Shown here in pieces: positions 36,213 through 45,291 of a DNA stretch of 64,000 nucleotides (positions within the stretch are counted from its first letter, which is position 1; each line of letters opens with the position of its first letter). Under the pieces are notes generated by a model. The model ran no database searches and was not told the DNA's origin. It saw nothing but the letters and a program-made list of their open reading frames with translations. Source of the DNA: Melioribacteraceae bacterium (GTDB lineage Bacteria > Bacteroidota > Ignavibacteria > Ignavibacteriales > Melioribacteraceae); NCBI GenBank assembly GCA_026417375.1, contig JAOADJ010000025.1, forward strand, positions 1 to 64,000. The letters are read 5' to 3'. Both the position numbers and the translations under genes were made by a program.

Positions 36213-37548
36213 AGATGAAAAAATAACTCGCATTTCTTTGGCCGATATATTAACTAAAGAAAACTTTGATGTTTTTACTGCTGAAGATGGTGAAACTGGT
36301 TTATCGGTTTTTTATAAAGAACTACCGGAAATTGTTATTACAGATCTTCGCTTGCCAAAAAAAAACGGATTAGAAATTTTAGAATCAATTATGAAAACTA
36401 ATCCTGACACAAAAGTAATTTTAATAACTGCATTTGCAACTGTAGATACAGCAGTTTCATCTCTTAAACTAGGTGCATACGATTATTTAACAAAACCTTT
36501 TTCTCCTGATGAATTACTCTCAATAATCAGAAATATAAAAATTCTTCAAAGTGTAATTAATGAAAACGAAGAACTCAAAAAACAACTTAAAACAATTGAA
36601 GGGAAAAACATAATTGGCAACACTGAAAAGATGAAAAAGTTAATTGAATTTATACATCAGGTTTCTTTAAATGAATCAACTATAATGATTGAAGGTGAAA
36701 GCGGTACAGGAAAAGAATTAATTGCAAAAGAAATTCATAAAAACAGCTTAAGAAAAAATGGAAATTTTATTACAGTAAGTTGTTCTAATATTCCGGAAAC
36801 GTTGTTAGAAAGTGAATTATTTGGATATGAAAAAGGTGCATTCACAGGTGCAATAAAAAAACATACAGGTTATTTCGAAAGAGCAAATAAAGGAACCATA
36901 TTTATAGATGATATTGATGATTTCCCTTTAAATATGCAAATAAAATTGTTACGCGTTATTCAAGAAAGAGAAATTACTCCCATTGGAAGTTCAGAAAATA
37001 TAAAAGTTGATGTAAGAATAATTTGCGCAACAAAAGTAGATTTACGTAAACTAGTTGAAGAAAAAAAATTTCGTGAAGATTTATTTTTTAGATTAAATAT
37101 AATACCAATAAAAATTCCACCACTCCGTGAAAGAAAAGAAGATATTCCACTTTTAGTAGATTATTTTTTCAAAAAACATAATGCTCACGATAAACTTATG
37201 TTAGTCACCAAAGAAATAATGAACTATTTAATGGAATATGATTGGCCCGGTAATGTAAGAGAACTTGAAAACATAGTTGAAAGAATGATTGTAATGTCTT
37301 TTACTGGTCAGATTGATAAATCTGTTTTAGACTTTAAAATGTTCAGTAAAAATCAAATTAAAAAAGAAAATTTTGAAAGCTATAACTCATTAATAGATTA
37401 TTTATCTACAAAAGAAAAAGAAATGATTGAATGGGCAATTGAAAAATCGAATGGAAATATTTCCAATGCGGCTAAAATTTTGAAAATTCCAAGAACAACT
37501 TTGAACAGTAAATTGGAAAGATTAAAATTATTAGAAGTGAAAAAATAA
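36187..37548 (+). CDS. Sigma-54-dependent response regulator (NtrC family)
   Basis: 453 aa in the classical three-domain layout. Receiver 1-120 with phospho-Asp53 (IVITDLRLP); AAA+ domain ~140-375 with Walker A GESGTGKE (170-177), the sigma-54-contacting GAFTGA loop (217-222) and Walker B GTIFIDDID (236-244); Fis-type helix-turn-helix at ~424-446 (NISNAAKILKIPRTTLNSKL). All residues needed for open-complex formation are intact. It starts inside the kinase gene. The tandem palindromes at 33707-33745 are its most likely binding sites. Confidence 0.95.
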   Translation: MKMKILIIEDEKITRISLADILTKENFDVFTAEDGETGLSVFYKELPEIVITDLRLPKKNGLEILESIMKTNPDTKVILITAFATVDTAVSSLKLGAYDYLTKPFSPDELLSIIRNIKILQSVINENEELKKQLKTIEGKNIIGNTEKMKKLIEFIHQVSLNESTIMIEGESGTGKELIAKEIHKNSLRKNGNFITVSCSNIPETLLESELFGYEKGAFTGAIKKHTGYFERANKGTIFIDDIDDFPLNMQIKLLRVIQEREITPIGSSENIKVDVRIICATKVDLRKLVEEKKFREDLFFRLNIIPIKIPPLRERKEDIPLLVDYFFKKHNAHDKLMLVTKEIMNYLMEYDWPGNVRELENIVERMIVMSFTGQIDKSVLDFKMFSKNQIKKENFESYNSLIDYLSTKEKEMIEWAIEKSNGNISNAAKILKIPRTTLNSKLERLKLLEVKK

Positions 37549-37573
37549 AGTCACCCCGTAAAGAGTGACTTTA
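37546..37573. terminator. Bidirectional terminator between convergent genes
   Basis: Arms TAAAGTCAC (37546-37554) and GTGACTTTA (37565-37573) around a 10-base loop, between the regulator stop and the convergent kor operon stop. A and T flanks on both sides are short, so strength is uncertain. Confidence 0.7.
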
Positions 37574-37578
37574 TGTAA

Positions 37579-38130
37579 TCAAACAGTAACAATCTTTTCT
37601 ACCAATTCCATCCCTTTTTCCAAAGCTTCTTTATTTAATGGAATTAGATGATGATATCTTTCTGGTAGAACTTTTTTTAATCCTATTATTGTACTCTCAA
37701 AACTAATAATTGGTTTTTTCTTTAAGAAAGCACCAAGTACAATCATATTCATAATTTTAGTGTTTTTTAATTTAACCGCTTCATTAGCAGCATCAATTGG
37801 TAAAATTTCAATGTCTGTTCTTGTTGGTGGGTTAATAATAGCACTTGATTCATAAATTAAAAGACCACCAGGTTTAACGGATTTTTCAAATTTATCTAAT
37901 GAAGGTTGATTCAAAACAATGGCAGTATCAAATTTTGTTAGTATTGGTGAACTAATTTTTTCATCACTAATGATAGCAATACAATTTGCTGTACCACCTC
38001 TCATTTCAGGACCATAAGAAGGCATCCAGCTTACCTCTTTATCTTCCATTACTGCACTATAACATAATATTTGTCCCATTGATAAAACACCTTGTCCACC
38101 AAATCCAGCAATAATAATTTCTTCAGTCAT
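37579..38130 (-). CDS. 2-oxoacid:ferredoxin oxidoreductase, gamma subunit
   Basis: 183-aa gamma-type subunit: TEEIIIAGFGGQGVLSMGQIL is the family start, with SWMPSYGPEMRGGTANCIA and a SPILTKFDTAIVLNQPSLDKF segment. It forms the complex with the alpha, beta and ferredoxin subunits encoded upstream in the order D-A-B-C. The complex interconverts a 2-oxoacid plus CoA with an acyl-CoA, CO2 and reduced ferredoxin. Last gene of the operon, 14 bases after beta. Confidence 0.92.
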   Translation of the reverse strand: MTEEIIIAGFGGQGVLSMGQILCYSAVMEDKEVSWMPSYGPEMRGGTANCIAIISDEKISSPILTKFDTAIVLNQPSLDKFEKSVKPGGLLIYESSAIINPPTRTDIEILPIDAANEAVKLKNTKIMNMIVLGAFLKKKPIISFESTIIGLKKVLPERYHHLIPLNKEALEKGMELVEKIVTV

Positions 38131-38144
38131 ATTATTTCTCCATT

Positions 38145-38957
38145 TCAGTTTGTAGGTTTTTTAATATCACCAAGTGGATAAAATGGAAGCATATTTTCTT
38201 CCAACCATTTGTTTGATTCTAATGGTGACATTTTCCAGTTAGATGGACAGTTGGTTACAATTTCTACAAAACATAAACCTTTATTTTCTTTCTGGTATTC
38301 AAAACTTTTCTTTAATGCCATTTTTGCTTTACGAACATTAACAGGTGTATTAACTGCACATCTTGTTACGTAATAAGTCCCCGGAAGTTGAGCAATCAAT
38401 TCTGTAATTTTCAAAGGGTTACCCATTGTAATTATATCTCTTCCGTTTGGCGAAGTTGTAGATTTCATACCAGGTAATGTAGTTGGAGCCATTTGTCCAC
38501 CAGTCATTCCATAGATACCATTATTTATAAATACAATTAAAATATTTTCACCACGGTTACAAGTGTGAATTGTCTCACCAGTTCCAATTGCAGCTAAATC
38601 ACCATCACCTTGATATGAAAAAACAAATTTATCAGGTAAAACTCTTTTAATTCCTGTAGCCACAGCCGAAGCTCTCCCATGCGCAGCTTCCTGCATGTCA
38701 ATATTTAAATAATTATAAGCTAAAACAGAACAACCAACTGGTGCAACTCCTATTGTTTTATCCTGAATATCTAATTCATCAATAACTTCTGCAAGTAAAC
38801 GATGCGCAACACCATGTCCACAACCCGGACAATAGTGCATAGGAGTATCAGTTAAAGTTTCTGGTTTATCATAAACTATATTATCATTTATACAAATGCT
38901 TTCTTCTTCAATCATTTGTTCAAAATGTTGTTCTTCAGTCATTGTTCTTTCGTTCAT
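38145..38957 (-). CDS. 2-oxoacid:ferredoxin oxidoreductase, beta subunit (TPP-binding)
   Basis: 270 aa. CPGCGHGVAHRLLAEVIDEL is the conserved cluster/TPP entry; APVGCSVLAYNYLNIDM and the TPP motif GDGDLAAIGTGETIHTCNRG with IFINNGIYGMTGGQ follow. A 28-residue acidic N-terminal extension precedes the domain. It overlaps the alpha subunit by 4 bases. The fold is shared by 2-oxoglutarate (KorB) and branched-chain (VorA-type) enzymes, so substrate is not settled by this subunit. Confidence 0.93.
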   Translation of the reverse strand: MNERTMTEEQHFEQMIEEESICINDNIVYDKPETLTDTPMHYCPGCGHGVAHRLLAEVIDELDIQDKTIGVAPVGCSVLAYNYLNIDMQEAAHGRASAVATGIKRVLPDKFVFSYQGDGDLAAIGTGETIHTCNRGENILIVFINNGIYGMTGGQMAPTTLPGMKSTTSPNGRDIITMGNPLKITELIAQLPGTYYVTRCAVNTPVNVRKAKMALKKSFEYQKENKGLCFVEIVTNCPSNWKMSPLESNKWLEENMLPFYPLGDIKKPTN

Positions 38958-40027
38958 ACCAATTCTCCTGCAAATTTTTCTTCTAATTTTTGAAGAATTT
39001 CTTCAGGTGAAGGAATAACTCCTCCCATTCTACCATGAAATTCTATTGGTTTTTTACCAAGTACTGAAAGTTTTACATCTTCAATCATTTGACCAGCATT
39101 CATTTCGACATCTAAAAATCCTTTAACATTGTCAGCTAATTTATTTAACGCTTCATAAGGGAAAGGATAAAGTGAAATTGGTCTAAATACGCCAACTTTA
39201 ATTCCTTTTTCACGAGCAAGGTGAGCTGCTTTTTGTGAAATTCTTGCTACTAACCCATATGCTACTATAACATAATCAGCATCATCACAATCTGTCATTT
39301 CGTATCTAACTTCATTTTTTTCAATCTGACGATATTTTGCCTGCAATTGTAAATTAATTTCTTCCATATGATGTGGATCGAGTGATAAAGATGTAATTAC
39401 ATTTTTTTCTCTGTCTTTTGATTTCCCAACAGTAGCCCAACTTGGAACTTCTTTAATTCTCTCTTTTTGTTCAGGTAATAAAACCTTTTCCATCATTTGT
39501 CCTAATGCACCATCAGCTAAAATCATAACAGGGTTTCTGTATTTAAATGCTATATCGAATGATAAGTCAACAAAATCAACTAATTCCTGAACAGTTGAAG
39601 GAGCTAAAGTAATTAATTTATAATCACCATGTCCCCCACCCTTTACTGTTTGGAAATAATCGGCTTGACCAGGTTGAATTGTTCCTAATCCCGGACCACC
39701 TCTTTGAATATTCACTAATAAACAAGGTAATTCAGCACAAGCAATGTAAGAAATACCTTCCTGCATCAAACTCATTCCGGGGGAAGAGGAAGAAGTCATA
39801 ACACGTTTGCCAGCTCCTGCAGCACCATAACCCATATTTATAGAAGCAATTTCACTTTCAGCTTGAAGAACAACCATTCCGGTTCTTTCATTAGCATTAA
39901 GTGATAAATATTCTAATATTTCAGATTGAGGAGTAATTGGATAACCAAAATAAGCATCGCAACCAGCACGAATTGCTGCTTCTGCTAATGCTTCATTTCC
40001 TTTCATTAATACATATTCTTTTTTCAT
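38954..40027 (-). CDS. 2-oxoacid:ferredoxin oxidoreductase, alpha subunit (VorB/KorA-type)
   Basis: 357 aa. Family start KKEYVLMKGNEALAEAAIRAGCDAYFGYPITPQSEI with the PITPQSE pyrophosphate-side motif, GAAGAGKRVMTSSSSPGMSLMQEG, and the C-terminal transketolase-like domain (KVGVFRPISLYPFP). The style matches proteins annotated VorB (3-methyl-2-oxobutanoate) more than typical KorA, which are usually longer or fused with gamma. Overlaps its neighbours on both sides by 4 bases. Substrate could be branched-chain 2-oxoacids or 2-oxoglutarate; the Ile/Leu-rich leader upstream favours the former. Confidence 0.88.
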   Translation of the reverse strand: MKKEYVLMKGNEALAEAAIRAGCDAYFGYPITPQSEILEYLSLNANERTGMVVLQAESEIASINMGYGAAGAGKRVMTSSSSPGMSLMQEGISYIACAELPCLLVNIQRGGPGLGTIQPGQADYFQTVKGGGHGDYKLITLAPSTVQELVDFVDLSFDIAFKYRNPVMILADGALGQMMEKVLLPEQKERIKEVPSWATVGKSKDREKNVITSLSLDPHHMEEINLQLQAKYRQIEKNEVRYEMTDCDDADYVIVAYGLVARISQKAAHLAREKGIKVGVFRPISLYPFPYEALNKLADNVKGFLDVEMNAGQMIEDVKLSVLGKKPIEFHGRMGGVIPSPEEILQKLEEKFAGELV

Positions 40028-40311
40028 GAGTTCACCGTTACTGTTATATCTCCAGTTACATTTGAAATTGTTGCTACTTGTTCTTTTTTCTTTTCTGTTT
40101 TGCGATAAACTTTAATTATACCTTCAGGACAAACTAAAGCACAATTAGTACAACCTGTACAATTATCTTCAATTTTTACAATATAATGGTAACCTTTGGT
40201 ATTTAGTTTACGCGAAAGCTCAAGAGATTCCTGAGGACAAGCAGCTTTGCAAAGTTCACATCCTTTGCATTTTTCAATATCAATAATGATATCCCCTTTT
40301 ACTTTTGCCAT
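40024..40311 (-). CDS. 2-oxoacid:ferredoxin oxidoreductase, ferredoxin-like subunit
   Basis: 95-aa 2[4Fe-4S] ferredoxin. Cluster ligands are Cys15, 18, 21 and 25 (CKGCELCKAACP) and Cys51, 54, 57 and 61 (CTGCTNCALVCP). It passes electrons from the TPP site of the beta subunit to soluble ferredoxin. First structural gene of the operon; Shine-Dalgarno AGAGAGG. A terminator hairpin and leader ORF lie directly upstream. Confidence 0.94.
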   Translation of the reverse strand: MAKVKGDIIIDIEKCKGCELCKAACPQESLELSRKLNTKGYHYIVKIEDNCTGCTNCALVCPEGIIKVYRKTEKKKEQVATISNVTGDITVTVNS

Positions 40312-40333
40312 AAAGTGCCTCTCTTTTAAAAAT

Positions 40334-40375
40334 AAAAAAGGTTATAGCTTTTGCTATAACCTTTTTATCAGGTTA
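40334..40375 (-). promoter_or_regulatory. Attenuator (terminator/antiterminator) before the kor/vor operon
   Basis: On the minus strand, GGTTATAGC - AAAA - GCTATAACC (40361-40340) is followed by TTTTTTATTTTT: a strong intrinsic terminator just 22 bases before the korD-type ATG. TAACCT (40375-40370), overlapping the end of the leader ORF, is complementary to AGGTTA (40362-40357) in the 5' arm of the terminator, so the two structures exclude each other. Ribosome position on the leader ORF would decide between them. Alternatively the hairpin may only end lipA transcripts. Confidence 0.6.
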
Positions 40376-40415
40376 AAAATTTTAGTTGAATTATTAGGAT
40401 GATTTTAATCATCAT
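40368..40415 (-). CDS. Ile/Leu-rich leader peptide, putative attenuation leader
   Basis: 15-codon ORF: MMIKIILIIQLKFLT, then TGA. AAGGA lies 3 bases before the first ATG and 6 before the second, so translation probably begins at the second. Five Ile and three Leu codons fall in 13 positions. The stop codon lies 6 bases before the first base of the terminator stem. This is the layout of leader peptides that sense charged tRNA. The region also contains GATGATT/AATCATC, an inverted repeat (40398-40413). Short ORFs arise by chance in AT-rich DNA, so the claim rests on the arrangement. Confidence 0.5.
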   Translation of the reverse strand: MMIKIILIIQLKFLT

Positions 40416-40592
40416 TAATCCTTAATTAGTGTTAAAGAGAATAAAACAACATGCCAAAAATCTCTTATCACATTTTAAATTAGTGATGAAAAAATAAGAA
40501 TATTTTTCAAAAAACAAATATTTTTTTTAAGATACTTTTAGTTTCAATTTATAGTTTTTCACCTTTGAGAAAAGAAATTTTTGAGTGAGAAA
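40416..40592. other. Intergenic between lipA end and kor leader
   Basis: About 180 AT-rich bases. A possible promoter for the kor/vor transcript is TTGGCA with TAACAC 17 bases on (minus strand, near 40453-40425), which is weak. No other hairpin or ORF of note. Confidence 0.3.
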
Positions 40593-41495
40593 CTATATTA
40601 AATCTGCATGCTTATCGGCATGATATGAACTACGAACTAATGGAGAACTTTCAATAGCTTTAAATCCTTTCATTAGTCCATATGTTTTATATTCGGCAAA
40701 TTCTTCTAAAGTAACATATCTGTTTACAGGTAAATGATTTTTGGTGGGTTGAAGGTATTGCCCTATTGTCATAATATCGCAACCATGATTATATAAATCA
40801 TCAATTAATTCAAATACTTCCTCTTTTCTTTCTCCAATACCAACCATAATTCCACTTTTAGTTTTTAATCCTTTAGTTTTGAACCATGAAATTAATTCTA
40901 AACTTCTTTCATATTTTGCTTGTGGACGAACAGCATGATATAATCGTTTAATTGTTTCAAGGTTATGATTTAAAATATCTGGTGGATTTTGCATGATGAT
41001 TTGAAATGCATCTTCATCACCTTTAAAATCTGGTATTAATATTTCAATTGTAGTATCGGGCATTTTATTTCTAATTAATCTAACAGTTTCAGAAAAAATT
41101 GAAGCTCCACCATCTTTTAATTCATCTCTATTAACTGATGTTATTACTACATGTTTAAGATTAAGTGTTTCAACTGATTCGGCTACTCGGCGTGGTTCAT
41201 CAAGATCTAATTCTGTTGGTAATCCAAGTTTAACATTACAAAATCCACAACTACGTGTACATGTATCTCCTAAAATCATAAATGTAGCAGTTCTTCTGTT
41301 CCAACATTCAGCAAGGTTTGGGCATTTTGCTTCTTCACAAACTGTGTTTAATTTACTTTTTCTCATCAACTGATAAACATCTTTATAGTTTTGTCCGATT
41401 GGTAATTTTACTTTTAGCCATTCGGGTCTTTTGCCTAAATTATTTTCTTTTTCAACAATTTCTTTGAATGCTTTTTGATGTTGATTGATTTTCAT
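40593..41495 (-). CDS. lipA: Lipoyl synthase
   Basis: Radical-SAM enzyme that inserts two sulfurs into protein-bound octanoyl groups. Auxiliary cluster cysteines Cys53, 58 and 64 (CEEAKCPNLAECW) and radical-SAM cysteines Cys79, 83 and 86 (CTRSCGFC) are present; the C-terminal RSSYHAD carries the conserved serine ligand. 300 aa. Last in a minus-strand cluster with E3, lipB, E1 and E2, so the dehydrogenase and its cofactor maturation are produced together. Confidence 0.97.
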   Translation of the reverse strand: MKINQHQKAFKEIVEKENNLGKRPEWLKVKLPIGQNYKDVYQLMRKSKLNTVCEEAKCPNLAECWNRRTATFMILGDTCTRSCGFCNVKLGLPTELDLDEPRRVAESVETLNLKHVVITSVNRDELKDGGASIFSETVRLIRNKMPDTTIEILIPDFKGDEDAFQIIMQNPPDILNHNLETIKRLYHAVRPQAKYERSLELISWFKTKGLKTKSGIMVGIGERKEEVFELIDDLYNHGCDIMTIGQYLQPTKNHLPVNRYVTLEEFAEYKTYGLMKGFKAIESSPLVRSSYHADKHADLI

Positions 41496-41585
41496 TTTTC
41501 GCTATTAAATTTTTTGAATTTCAAAATGATTTCTAATTACTTATATACAATTTTATTCTATTAACTGCTTTTTGTTAGTATAAAA

Positions 41586-43178
41586 CTAAACAACTGAAGT
41601 ATCAAAATTTTCCAATTGATTTTTAATTGTTTGTAAAAACTTTCCTCCAAGCATTCCGTCAACTAAACGATGATCATGACTTAAAGATAAATACATCATT
41701 GGTTTGATTACTATTGCATCAGTTCCATTTAATTCAACAACTACAGGTTTTTTAACTACTGCTCCTACACCAAGAATTCCAACTTCAGGTTGATTAATAA
41801 TTGGAGTTCCGAATAGCGAACCAAAAACACCATAATTTGTAATTGAAAAAGTACCATCAGTTATATCATCTGTCGTTAATTTTTTTGTCCTTGCCCGAGA
41901 ACTTAAATCATTAATTGCTTTTGCCAATCCTTTAATATTTTTTTCATCTGCGTTTTTTATGTTTGGAACAATTAAACCATTTGGTTCAACAGCTACAGCA
42001 ATTCCTAAATTAATATACTTTTTAATTATAATATTATTTTCTTCAATCGAAGCATTCATCAATGGATATTCTTTTAATGCTTTTACAACTGCTAATGAAA
42101 TAAATGGTAAATATGTTAGTTTTATTCCTTCTTCACTTAAATATTTATCTTTGTTTTGCTCAATAAAATTATGAATTACAGACATATCAACTTCCATTAC
42201 TGCAGTAACATGAACAGAAGTGTCACGGCTTTTTATCATATGTTGTTTTATTTTTTGGCGGATGTTATCCATTGGGATAACCTGAATTTTCTCTCCACTT
42301 GATGTTGATATTTTAATTTTTTGAGGAGTATCATCTGTTTCAAATTTAATTTTATCACTTCTTTTTTCTTCAAGATATTTTAATATGTCATTTTTTGTTA
42401 CTCGTCCATTTATTCCTGAGCCTTCAATTTTTTCAAGTTCACTGAATGAAATATTTTCTTTACGAGCAATATTTAAAACTAAAGGTGAATAAAACTTATT
42501 TGAATTTGTTCTTATCTTTTTTTCTTCAGATTTAGCTTCAACTTTATTTTCATTGTTGACATCAATCTTTATTTTTTCTAAAACATTTTTTTGAGCATCT
42601 TCCATTTTAACAACACCGGAAGTTGTTCTTATTCTGGCAATAGTCGTCCCAACCGGCACAGTATCATTTTCTTTAAATAAAATTTCTTCCAAAATACCTT
42701 CGACAGGTGATGGCACTTCAGTATCAACTTTATCTGTGCTAATATCGAGAATAATTTCATCGCGGTTTACTTTATCACCTGTATTTTTTCTCCATTTTAT
42801 AATTATTCCTTCCATTATCGATTCCCCCATTTTGGGCATTGGAATATCAATAATAGCTCCACCAATTTGTGCGGTTGAAGGAATATCTAAAGTTTTTTCT
42901 TCTTTTTTTATTTGAATTGTTTCTTCAGATTTTTTATCAGGATCCGTTTCAATAATTGCCACTATAGTTCCAACATCTACAGTTTCATTTTCAAATACTT
43001 TTACTTCAGCTAATACACCACTTGCCGGAGAAGGAATTTCAGTATCAACTTTGTCTGTTGCAATATCAAAAAGTAATTCATCTTTATTTACTTTATCACC
43101 TTTCTTTTTATGCCATTTGATTAAAGTTCCTTCTGTGATACTTTCCCCCATTTGTGGCATTATAACTTCAATTTTCAT
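41586..43178 (-). CDS. 2-oxoacid dehydrogenase E2 with two lipoyl domains
   Basis: 530 aa. Two lipoyl domains with target lysines Lys43 (IATDKVDTE) and Lys150 (ISTDKVDTE), a flexible linker, an E1/E3-binding domain at ~229-268 ([15 protein letters not shown]), and the acyltransferase domain with His503 and Asp507 (HDHRLVDG). Forms the core of a multi-enzyme complex with the fused E1 and E3 encoded upstream. The ATDKVDTE lipoyl motif is typical of BCKDH- and pyruvate-type E2; together with the E1 type I favour branched-chain 2-oxoacids. Confidence 0.93.
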   Translation of the reverse strand: MKIEVIMPQMGESITEGTLIKWHKKKGDKVNKDELLFDIATDKVDTEIPSPASGVLAEVKVFENETVDVGTIVAIIETDPDKKSEETIQIKKEEKTLDIPSTAQIGGAIIDIPMPKMGESIMEGIIIKWRKNTGDKVNRDEIILDISTDKVDTEVPSPVEGILEEILFKENDTVPVGTTIARIRTTSGVVKMEDAQKNVLEKIKIDVNNENKVEAKSEEKKIRTNSNKFYSPLVLNIARKENISFSELEKIEGSGINGRVTKNDILKYLEEKRSDKIKFETDDTPQKIKISTSSGEKIQVIPMDNIRQKIKQHMIKSRDTSVHVTAVMEVDMSVIHNFIEQNKDKYLSEEGIKLTYLPFISLAVVKALKEYPLMNASIEENNIIIKKYINLGIAVAVEPNGLIVPNIKNADEKNIKGLAKAINDLSSRARTKKLTTDDITDGTFSITNYGVFGSLFGTPIINQPEVGILGVGAVVKKPVVVELNGTDAIVIKPMMYLSLSHDHRLVDGMLGGKFLQTIKNQLENFDTSVV

Positions 43179-43196
43179 TTTAATTCTCTCAATTAA

Positions 43197-45281
43197 TTAA
43201 TACTGAAGAATGCTTTTTAATTCATTATAAATTTTTTGTCTATTTGGTAAAACAGTATTTTCGAGATTTGGGTGATAAGGAATTGGGGTATCAAGAGCTG
43301 CAATTCTTTTAACAGGAGCATCAAGAAATTCGAAACAATATTCAGCAATTTGTGAAGAAATTTCAGCTCCAAATCCGGCAAATAATGTATCTTCATGAAT
43401 TACAACAACTTTACCTGTTTTTTTGATTGAGTTTTTGATAGTTTCAAAATCTAACGGAACAATAGTTCTTATATCAATTAATTCAATTGAATAACCTTCC
43501 TGTTCTAAATTTTTAATAGCAAAATTTGATTCATGAACTGTTGCTCCATAAGAAACAACTGTTAAATCATTTCCTTCTTTTACAATTTTTGCCTTGCCAA
43601 ATGGTATGAGGTAATTTTTATCTGGTTCGGGTGATTGAGCATAACTTTGACGATATAAACCTTTATGCTCTAAAAATAAAACAGGGTCATTAAGACGTAA
43701 GGCGGTTTTTAATAAACCTTTTGCATCGGCAGCATTAGAAGGATATGCAATCAAAATTCCGGGAATGTGAGCAAAAAAAGCTTCAATATTTTGACTATGG
43801 TATAAACCACCATGAATATATCCACCAACAGCAACTCTTGTAACAACAGGAGCTTCAAACAAATTATTAGAACGATAACGATACATTGACATTTCATCTC
43901 TGAATTGCATAAACGCAGGCCAAATATAATCACCAAATTGAATTTCAACGCAAGGTTTTAATCCGGTTAGTGCCATACCTATTGCAGTTCCAACTATACT
44001 TGCTTCCGCCAAAGGAGAATTAAAAACTCTTTCATTTCCAAATAAAGTTGATAAACCCTTTGTGGCGGTAAAAACGCCACCTTTTCCATCAGCAACGTCT
44101 TCTCCATATAAATAAATTTTTTCATTTACTTCCATTTCTTCGCGTAGTGCATGATTAATTGCATCAACCATTACAATAGGTTTACCTTCATTTGTTAATT
44201 TTTCATATTGAAGTAAATCTTTTTTACCTGATTCATCAAAAACAAATTTTGTTGCAGTTTCAGATTTCGGTTCATCTTGTTTTAACGCCCAATCAGCTGC
44301 ATCATTTACATGATTTTGAATTTCTTTAATAAATTCTTTTAATGCTAATTCAGATAAAATTCCATTTTTAATTAAGTAATTAGAAAATAGTTGAATTGGA
44401 TCTTTCTTTAAATCATTTTCAAGTGATTCTAAAGGACGATATTTTTTTTGATCATCCGAAGAGGAATGTGAAAATAATCTAACTACATGAGCTTCAATTA
44501 AAGCTGGTCCGTTTCCACTTCTTGCATATTTAAATGCTGTTTGAGCAATTGCATTAGATTGCAAGAAATCAGTTCCATCAACTTCAATTCTTAATAAATT
44601 TTCATATCCTTTCATCATTTCTAAAACAGATGAATTTTTTCCGGCAGTCTGATTTTGTACAGGAACAGAAATAGCCCATTTATTATTTTGAATTACAAAA
44701 ACAACTGGTAATTTTTCGCGACTTGCCCAATTTACCGCTTCATGAAATTCACCTTGTGAAGTGGTTCCTTCTCCGCTACTCACATAAACAACACCGTTAA
44801 TTCCCTGTTTCTTTAATGATAATGCAGCTCCGACTGCTTGTAAAAATTGAGTTCCGGTTGGAGAAGATTGTGTTGGTATGTTAAATTCTTTTGATGTCCA
44901 ATGACATGGCATTTGTCTTCCGCCAGTAAATGGGTCATTCTCTTTTGCAAGAAATGAAAGAAAAATATCTTCCGGTTTTATACCAACAGCCAAAGAAAAA
45001 CACATATCACGATAATAAGGGAAACCCCAGTCAATTCCTTTTTTCATTGCAAGACCACAAGCCACTTGAATTGCTTCGTGACCAGCTCCGGCAATATGAA
45101 AAAAGGCTTTCCCTTGTTTTAATAAATTCATCACTTTATGATCCATTGTGCGTGATAATGTCATAATTCGTAAAGCGTTCATTAATTCATCTTTTGTTAA
45201 TCCACCAAATGAATCTTTTTTACCTGTTGGTTTTATTTCTGAAATTTTATTTTCTTTTAATAGTTCTTTTTCCATTTTCAT
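43197..45281 (-). CDS. 2-oxoacid dehydrogenase E1, fused alpha and beta subunits
   Basis: 694 aa. Residues ~30-340 are the alpha part with the TPP motif starting Gly170-Glu171-Gly172 (SSGEGTTSQGEFHE) and ending at Asn199-Asn200; GEG replaces GDG as in several bacterial alpha-beta fusions. Residues ~365-694 are the beta part (PIVMVDAINHALREEM, ... YGEDVADGKGGVF, ... RIAALDTPIPYHP). Such fusions are commonly annotated as branched-chain 2-oxoacid (2-oxoisovalerate) dehydrogenase, sometimes pyruvate dehydrogenase; the specificity is inferred. Co-transcribed with E3, lipB, E2 and lipA. Confidence 0.9.
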   Translation of the reverse strand: MKMEKELLKENKISEIKPTGKKDSFGGLTKDELMNALRIMTLSRTMDHKVMNLLKQGKAFFHIAGAGHEAIQVACGLAMKKGIDWGFPYYRDMCFSLAVGIKPEDIFLSFLAKENDPFTGGRQMPCHWTSKEFNIPTQSSPTGTQFLQAVGAALSLKKQGINGVVYVSSGEGTTSQGEFHEAVNWASREKLPVVFVIQNNKWAISVPVQNQTAGKNSSVLEMMKGYENLLRIEVDGTDFLQSNAIAQTAFKYARSGNGPALIEAHVVRLFSHSSSDDQKKYRPLESLENDLKKDPIQLFSNYLIKNGILSELALKEFIKEIQNHVNDAADWALKQDEPKSETATKFVFDESGKKDLLQYEKLTNEGKPIVMVDAINHALREEMEVNEKIYLYGEDVADGKGGVFTATKGLSTLFGNERVFNSPLAEASIVGTAIGMALTGLKPCVEIQFGDYIWPAFMQFRDEMSMYRYRSNNLFEAPVVTRVAVGGYIHGGLYHSQNIEAFFAHIPGILIAYPSNAADAKGLLKTALRLNDPVLFLEHKGLYRQSYAQSPEPDKNYLIPFGKAKIVKEGNDLTVVSYGATVHESNFAIKNLEQEGYSIELIDIRTIVPLDFETIKNSIKKTGKVVVIHEDTLFAGFGAEISSQIAEYCFEFLDAPVKRIAALDTPIPYHPNLENTVLPNRQKIYNELKSILQY

Positions 45282-45291
45282 TCCTTTAATA

